From: Clostridia bacterium
GTDB taxonomy: Bacteria > Bacillota > Clostridia > Oscillospirales > Acutalibacteraceae
Assembly: GCA_017516315.1 (NCBI GenBank)
Contig: JAFXDE010000043.1
Coordinates: 1 to 64,000, forward strand
Reading direction: 5' to 3'
Length of the DNA stretch: 64,000 nucleotides
Shown: piece after piece, positions 59,616-64,000 of the stretch
Layout: the number at the start of each line of letters is the position of its first letter
How positions within the stretch are numbered: position 1 is the stretch's first letter
Made by a program: the position numbers and the translations under genes
The notes under the pieces: generated by a model
The model's database searches: none
The model's input: only the letters and a program-made list of their open reading frames with translations
What the model was told of the DNA's origin: nothing

Positions 59616-60946
59616 TGAGTAAGAACAGTAAAAGTATTATTGAAAAAATAATATATAACAATAAGCTTCTTATGGTTTTCTGTCTGATTATTTCAGTTAT
59701 ACTCTGGGCGGCGGTAAAAATTAATTACAGTGCAGACACAACCCGTACCATAAGCGATGTTAAAATAACTGTTACAAGCAGTGCGGACAGCTCGGACTTT
59801 GTACCCTTTATCGGTGCCGACGAGCTTTATGCCGATGTAGTTGTAACAGGTAAGGCTTATAATATTAACAGCTATGCTCTCACCAAAGACGATATAATTG
59901 TCGAGGCTTCGGGAGGCTATATTGATTCTGCCGGATATAAGGTTCTGAATCTTACGGTAAAAGCATCGGAAACGGGCGATATTTCAGATGTAGAAATATC
60001 TTCTGTATCACCTTCGACGCTTTCGGTTTATTATGACCGTAAAGCTACTCAGACCTTTGATGTTGAGGCAAGAATAACAAATAATCTTGACGAGCTTTCA
60101 GAGGGTGAGTTCACTGTCGGACAGCCCGTTCCCTCTATGAGTACCGTGGATATTACAGGTCCTTCCACCATCCTCAACAAAATGACAAAGGTTTATTTCG
60201 AAGGCTCCGTAATCGAAGAAGATATTCCTCTTACCCAGGCGAAGGTTATCCCTGCCGATATTTCCTATGAGCTCGAAAGTAAGCGTTATGAGCAATATCT
60301 TACCTGCGAGAGCATTAACGATGAGTCAAATCCCGCTACGGTTACTATACCTGTTTATGTAACAAAGAATGTTCCCACACAGGTGAAATTCATTAATCAG
60401 CCTGCTTATTTTACGGAGAATCCTCCTAAGGTGAAGATTACTCCTTCAGAGCTTGAGGTGACTTATAATCCTGCCGAAAGCTCCGATTATGAGTTTATTA
60501 CTGTGGGAACTGTGGATTTTCGCACTCTTCTCAATGAGGTAAACAAATTCTCCTTTGAGGTTGATGAAAAGTTTAAAAAATCAACTGCTGCGGACATCTC
60601 CTTCGGAGAGTTCAGGGTAACGGTTGATATGTCCTCTATGAGCAGGAAAACCTTCGATATAACTGATGGCAAGGTTATACTTCTGAATCAGAGCGAGGGC
60701 TTCGATTATTCTGTAGACACTTCGCGCAGTAATTTTGACAGCGTGGTGGTTATCGGTCCGAAAAAAAGTCTCGATAAAATCAGTGCAGACGATATACAGG
60801 TCGAAATCAATGTTTCAAGCCTTTCTGCGAGAATGAGAGGCAGTCAATCCATCGAAGTATCAAATATTTCTATCGTGAACGAGGAAATTGATGATTGTTG
60901 GATTTACGGTAAATATAATGCTATAATCAGCGTTAGCGCACAGTAA
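59615..60946 (+). CDS. cdaR: YbbR-domain regulator CdaR
   Basis: A 443-residue protein with one N-terminal membrane helix (about 15-33, LLMVFCLIISVILWAAVKI) and four extracytoplasmic YbbR repeats of about 85-100 residues. Repeat ends such as PSTLSVYYDR, PSTILNKMTKVYFEGSV and PSELEVTYNP can be seen. CdaR binds CdaA and tunes c-di-AMP synthesis. It overlaps cdaA by one base. In B. subtilis glmM comes next in this operon; here a terminator follows and then a UppP-like gene. Confidence 0.9.
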   Translation: MSKNSKSIIEKIIYNNKLLMVFCLIISVILWAAVKINYSADTTRTISDVKITVTSSADSSDFVPFIGADELYADVVVTGKAYNINSYALTKDDIIVEASGGYIDSAGYKVLNLTVKASETGDISDVEISSVSPSTLSVYYDRKATQTFDVEARITNNLDELSEGEFTVGQPVPSMSTVDITGPSTILNKMTKVYFEGSVIEEDIPLTQAKVIPADISYELESKRYEQYLTCESINDESNPATVTIPVYVTKNVPTQVKFINQPAYFTENPPKVKITPSELEVTYNPAESSDYEFITVGTVDFRTLLNEVNKFSFEVDEKFKKSTAADISFGEFRVTVDMSSMSRKTFDITDGKVILLNQSEGFDYSVDTSRSNFDSVVVIGPKKSLDKISADDIQVEINVSSLSARMRGSQSIEVSNISIVNEEIDDCWIYGKYNAIISVSAQ

Positions 60947-60952
60947 TTAAAG

Positions 60953-60978
60953 AGGGGAGTGAAAACTCTCCTTTTTTT
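60953..60978 (+). terminator. Terminator of cdaA-cdaR
   Basis: An 8-bp stem with one G-T pair (AGGGGAGT with ACTCTCCT), a 4-nt loop and a run of seven T, starting 7 nt after the cdaR stop. Confidence 0.82.
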
Positions 60979-60988
60979 CCTTTTTCTC

Positions 60989-61017
60989 TTGTTAATTTTA
61001 TAGTTTTATGCTATAAT
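60989..61017 (+). promoter_or_regulatory. SigA-type promoter of the UppP-like gene
   Basis: TTGTTA (60989-60994), a 17-nt spacer and perfect TATAAT (61012-61017), about 51 nt before the ATG at 61069. Confidence 0.75.
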
Positions 61018-61068
61018 TAAATTTAAATTAAACTATAATCGTATCGTTTATATCTTCGGAGGTAAAAA

Positions 61069-61914
61069 ATGATAGAATATATAAAAATTATTATTATTTC
61101 TCTTATATGCGGTGTAACTCTTCCGCTTCCCGTTTCGTCAGCGGCACACCTTTCTTTCGTTAACGGTGTTCTTAATTTTTCTGATGATAAAAGTGTTCTC
61201 GGATTTTACTATTCAGTTATGTCCGTAGTTTTTTCTGCAGTAATATTCGTTCTTCTCAGAAAGATTTATATTCTGGGCATCAGCTCACTTTTCAATAAGG
61301 ACAGCAAGCTTACAGCATACAGAAAGCTTATGAAAAATCTGCTTGTCTCTCTTATTCCGGCAGTGATACTTTTTGTTCCTGTGGGCGAGGATAAGCTTCT
61401 CTGTGACCTTTTTGACGGATTTCTCGTCAAAAGCAATATTCTTCTGGTTTCCGTGGCCACCGTTATAAACGCACTTATTCTCGTCATTTCCGTGTGGTAT
61501 ACCAGACAGAGTTATTCTGTTACCAAAAAGGGTGCTGATTTGAAAACTGTAATACGCTCATCTGTTTATCAGATTATTTCATACGTTATTCCCGGTGCTT
61601 CGCATGTATCCTCAGCCGGCACCAATATGCTTATATGCGATGTAGAGTCAAAAATAATTATCAGGGAAATCTATCTGTACATTGCTCCTCAGATGCTGGT
61701 CATTAATGTGGCGAAAATTATAAGATATATTCTTTCGGATATGATAGTAAACCCTGTAATGGTTGTTTTCTGTGTTGTATCTGTTTTACTTATGAGTACG
61801 CTTGTCGTTACTAAGATGAGTAAAATCAATATCAGAAGAATATTAGGCTTTTTTACAGTGTACGGAGCTGTTGCAGGTGTGCTTTTTGCAGTTCTCTCAT
61901 TCGTACTTAAGTAA
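61069..61914 (+). CDS. UppP/BacA-fold membrane protein lacking catalytic residues
   Basis: A 281-residue protein with about eight hydrophobic segments, the size and layout of undecaprenyl-diphosphatase UppP. The first motif reads LICGVTLPLPVSSAAHL where UppP has an EG-x-TEFLPVSS-x-GH pattern: both catalytic glutamates are replaced (Cys and Leu). The second motif reads VIPGASHVSSAGT where UppP has PG-x-SRSG-x-T: the arginine is His. The SS and H of the first motif remain. It probably keeps the fold but not the known reaction. CGGAGG precedes ATG 61069. It is intact, so not an obvious pseudogene. ftsK follows after 20 nt. Confidence 0.75.
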   Translation: MIEYIKIIIISLICGVTLPLPVSSAAHLSFVNGVLNFSDDKSVLGFYYSVMSVVFSAVIFVLLRKIYILGISSLFNKDSKLTAYRKLMKNLLVSLIPAVILFVPVGEDKLLCDLFDGFLVKSNILLVSVATVINALILVISVWYTRQSYSVTKKGADLKTVIRSSVYQIISYVIPGASHVSSAGTNMLICDVESKIIIREIYLYIAPQMLVINVAKIIRYILSDMIVNPVMVVFCVVSVLLMSTLVVTKMSKINIRRILGFFTVYGAVAGVLFAVLSFVLK

Positions 61915-61934
61915 TAAAGGGGAAAGGTTAAGCT

Positions 61935-64000
61935 ATGGCAAATAAAAAAACTACAACGAAAAAGTCTTCCTCTTCAAAGAAAGGTAAGACAGGTACCAAA
62001 TCTAAATCCGATTCCAAATATGTAGGAAAGAATAAAAACTATTCCGTTCCTTTTTCTGAAAGGTATCATAATGCTATTATGCTTTCTTATATAGTAGGCG
62101 GTGTATTTCTCGGATGCGTAGCTCTTATTCCGGGATATAATCTTTGGGAAAAGCTCCGCGGACTTCTTTTTTCGGTTTTCGGACTGAGCCTCTATCTGCT
62201 CGTAGTGCAGATACTTGTAATCGGTGTAAGACTTGCTTTAGGAAATCTTAAGAGAAGCCTGCTTGTTACGAATATTTCGGGCTTTCTTGCCGTATCCACT
62301 CTTTGCTCCATAATTCATCTTATTAATTTTTCTATCGCGCAGGGCGGATTTGACGAATGGAAGCTTCAGCTCTTTGAGGCCGCAAAAACCTCCTGGGGCA
62401 TAGGTACGGGTGTATTCTCCTTCAGCGGCGGTATTCTCGGAGCCCTTTTCGGCGGAACGGCACTTTTCACCTGCGGAAAGGCAGGAGGCTTTGTTATAGT
62501 TATCGCTGTATTCCTTGTAAGTCTGTTCTTCCATCTTAACATCGACATCAATTCTATCGGTGACACGGTTTCTGCCACCATTAACGGCGGTAAAGAGAAG
62601 CTTGATATGTCCAAGGAAGAGCTTAAGGTTAAAAGAGATGAAAGGGCGGTAATTCGTGCTGAAAAGAAACAGCAAAGATTGCTTATGCTCGAAGAGGAAA
62701 AGCGTATCGAAGCAGAGAGAGCCGCCGAGCAGCAGCAAAAGGAAATACCCGAAAGCTTTGATTTCAATGAAACAGAGATCGAATATGACCCTATAGACAG
62801 AGAGACAGGTAAGCCCTTAAGACCTCTCAAGCCTTTTACACCTAAGGATCAGCTCTTTACCTATGCTGACGGTGAAAAGCCTAAGGCTACTCCCGAAGAA
62901 GAAAAGTTCGAAATTGATTTCATTTCTTCTCCCAGAAGAAGCAAGCCTGCAGCCTTTCCGCGTAACGAAGCGAAGGCTCAGGAAGCAGAAAAGGACATTC
63001 ACTTGAGTGAGGTCACCGAAGAAAACATCGATGATTTTGTGCCTGACGATGACACGCTTTCTGCCGACGCATCTGAAATAGTAAGAGATGCTATCAAGAC
63101 GGCTAACGCGAAGCTTAAAAAGAATATGGATGATGTTTCTTCTTATAAGGAAGAAAAGAAAAAGGTTAAAAAAGAGTACAGACTTCCTCCGATAGAATGT
63201 CTCAATGAGCCGATTTTTAATAATGACGAGGATTTTGCAGGTGAAATGCGTGTTACGGCAAAGAAGCTTGTAGATGTTCTTAAATCCTTCGGCGTAGAAA
63301 CTACTCTTATCGGGGTATCGAGAGGACCTTCAGTAACGAGATATGAGCTTTCTCCTGCTCCTGGTGTCAAAATAAGCAAGATTATCAATCTTATCGACGA
63401 TATAGCCTTAGGTCTTGCTGCCTCGGGTGTCAGAATAGAAGCTCCCATACCGGGAAAATCTGCTGTCGGTATCGAGGTGCCTAATAAGACACGCTCTACG
63501 GTTACGCTCCGTGAAATTATTTCATCCGCAGAGTATAATAAGCATAAGGGTAAGCTTCTTACCGTTGCTCTCGGTAAGGATATCGCAGGTAACATAAACT
63601 GTGCTGACCTTTCTAAGATGCCCCATCTTCTTATTGCAGGTACCACAGGCTCAGGTAAATCCGTCTGCCTTAACGGTATGATAGCAAGTATTCTTTATAA
63701 TGCCACGCCCTCAGAGGTCAAGCTTCTTATGATCGACCCCAAGCAGGTTGAATTTACGGTATATAACGGTATACCTCATCTTCTCGTTCCGGTTATTACC
63801 GATGCGAGAAAGGCCGCAGGCTCTCTTGCCTGGGCTGTAAGTGAAATGGATAACCGTTATAAGACCTTCGCACAGTGCGGTGTGCGCGATATCGGCTCCT
63901 TCAATAAATACATCAAGGATCACCCTGAGCTTCAGTATATGCCGCAGATAGTTATTTTTATTGACGAGCTTAATGACCTTATGATGGTTTCACCTAAGGA
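61935..64000 (+). CDS. ftsK: DNA translocase FtsK/SpoIIIE, 5' part
   Basis: The reading frame is open to the window edge: 688 residues are visible and the C-terminal motor end and gamma domain are missing. A Lys/Ser/Thr-rich start is followed by four membrane helices (about 48-210), an acidic and Lys-rich linker (about 225-415) and the motor: alpha domain near 430-540, Walker A LIAGTTGSGKSVCLNGM near 568, then MIDPKQVEFTVYNGIPHL near 600 and Walker B VIFIDELNDLMMV near 678, with Asn where most have Ala. It pumps DNA at the septum and, in spore formers, into the forespore. GGGGAAAGG precedes ATG 61935. Confidence 0.93.
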   Translation, partial: MANKKTTTKKSSSSKKGKTGTKSKSDSKYVGKNKNYSVPFSERYHNAIMLSYIVGGVFLGCVALIPGYNLWEKLRGLLFSVFGLSLYLLVVQILVIGVRLALGNLKRSLLVTNISGFLAVSTLCSIIHLINFSIAQGGFDEWKLQLFEAAKTSWGIGTGVFSFSGGILGALFGGTALFTCGKAGGFVIVIAVFLVSLFFHLNIDINSIGDTVSATINGGKEKLDMSKEELKVKRDERAVIRAEKKQQRLLMLEEEKRIEAERAAEQQQKEIPESFDFNETEIEYDPIDRETGKPLRPLKPFTPKDQLFTYADGEKPKATPEEEKFEIDFISSPRRSKPAAFPRNEAKAQEAEKDIHLSEVTEENIDDFVPDDDTLSADASEIVRDAIKTANAKLKKNMDDVSSYKEEKKKVKKEYRLPPIECLNEPIFNNDEDFAGEMRVTAKKLVDVLKSFGVETTLIGVSRGPSVTRYELSPAPGVKISKIINLIDDIALGLAASGVRIEAPIPGKSAVGIEVPNKTRSTVTLREIISSAEYNKHKGKLLTVALGKDIAGNINCADLSKMPHLLIAGTTGSGKSVCLNGMIASILYNATPSEVKLLMIDPKQVEFTVYNGIPHLLVPVITDARKAAGSLAWAVSEMDNRYKTFAQCGVRDIGSFNKYIKDHPELQYMPQIVIFIDELNDLMMVSPK

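Noticed and set aside
61069..61914. Pseudogene call for the UppP-like gene
   Set aside because: The frame is intact and full length, with its own promoter and ribosome site. Loss of active-site residues alone is not evidence of decay.

Overview
The window reads as ordinary chromosome from a low-to-moderate GC, endospore-forming Bacillota of the class Clostridia, most like an Oscillospiraceae/Ruminococcaceae gut commensal. Support comes from a pro-sigma-E/SpoIIGA pair, a SpoIID-like protein, CdaA-CdaR, DUF4830 and DUF3343 proteins, the infC-rpmI-rplT order, canonical TTGACA/TATAAT promoters with 17-bp spacers, strong GGAGG ribosome sites and several TTG starts. I see no tRNA, rRNA, prophage, transposase or CRISPR array. 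The species cannot be named from sequence alone.

Layout. 0-3 kb: the 3' end of a lipase-like surface protein, a dense hairpin-repeat element, an anchored metallophosphoesterase and a CDP-alcohol phosphatidyltransferase. 3-5.8 kb: a two-gene redox operon (CrtI-like FAD protein plus a flavin/2Fe-2S reductase). 6-12.2 kb: a secreted SGNH-like/Fn3 protein, an MFS carrier with a Dabb protein, a membrane-embedded M28 peptidase and a VanY-type carboxypeptidase. 12.2-13.6 kb: the infC-rpmI-rplT operon with an L20-type leader. 13.6-30.3 kb: one very tight housekeeping operon, SpoU methylase-dprA-topA-trmFO-rnc-radical SAM-smc-ftsY-rdgB-yhbY-nadD/yqeK-rsfS-leuS. 30.4-36.4 kb: rpsU, an M24 peptidase, hflX, a DUF4830 protein on the other strand, a GH13 amylase and prmA. 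36.5-41.3 kb: a GH31 glucosidase divergent from a GPH sugar symporter and a YhhN protein. 41.4-44 kb: comM and a SpoIID-like gene on the minus strand. 44-51 kb: citrate synthase, a membrane protein, lgt, folD, a PspC protein, an Sfp-type transferase and a second GPH symporter. 51-57.3 kb: a large structured element, spoIIGA-sigE, a PfkB kinase with a HAD phosphatase, a second lipase-like protein and a second metallophosphoesterase. 57.3-64 kb: DUF3343 plus cysteine desulfurase, cdaA-cdaR, a UppP-fold protein lacking its catalytic residues, and a truncated ftsK/spoIIIE.

How the genes work together. The 12-30 kb block joins translation, tRNA/rRNA modification, RNA processing, chromosome organisation and protein targeting. 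Sporulation genes (spoIIGA, sigE, SpoIID-like, ftsK/spoIIIE) and cell-envelope signalling genes (cdaA, cdaR) lie in the second half. Starch/maltodextrin use (GH13, GH31, two GPH carriers, PfkB kinase, HAD phosphatase) is scattered rather than gathered in one locus.

The points most worth following are the hairpin-repeat element at about 0.88-1.03 kb, the 169-nt structured element at 51 kb, the CrtI-like/reductase pair, the UppP-like protein without catalytic glutamates, the M28 peptidase with membrane segments between its metal ligands, and the two lipase/phosphoesterase loci at opposite ends of the window. None of these is proven to be a new system.
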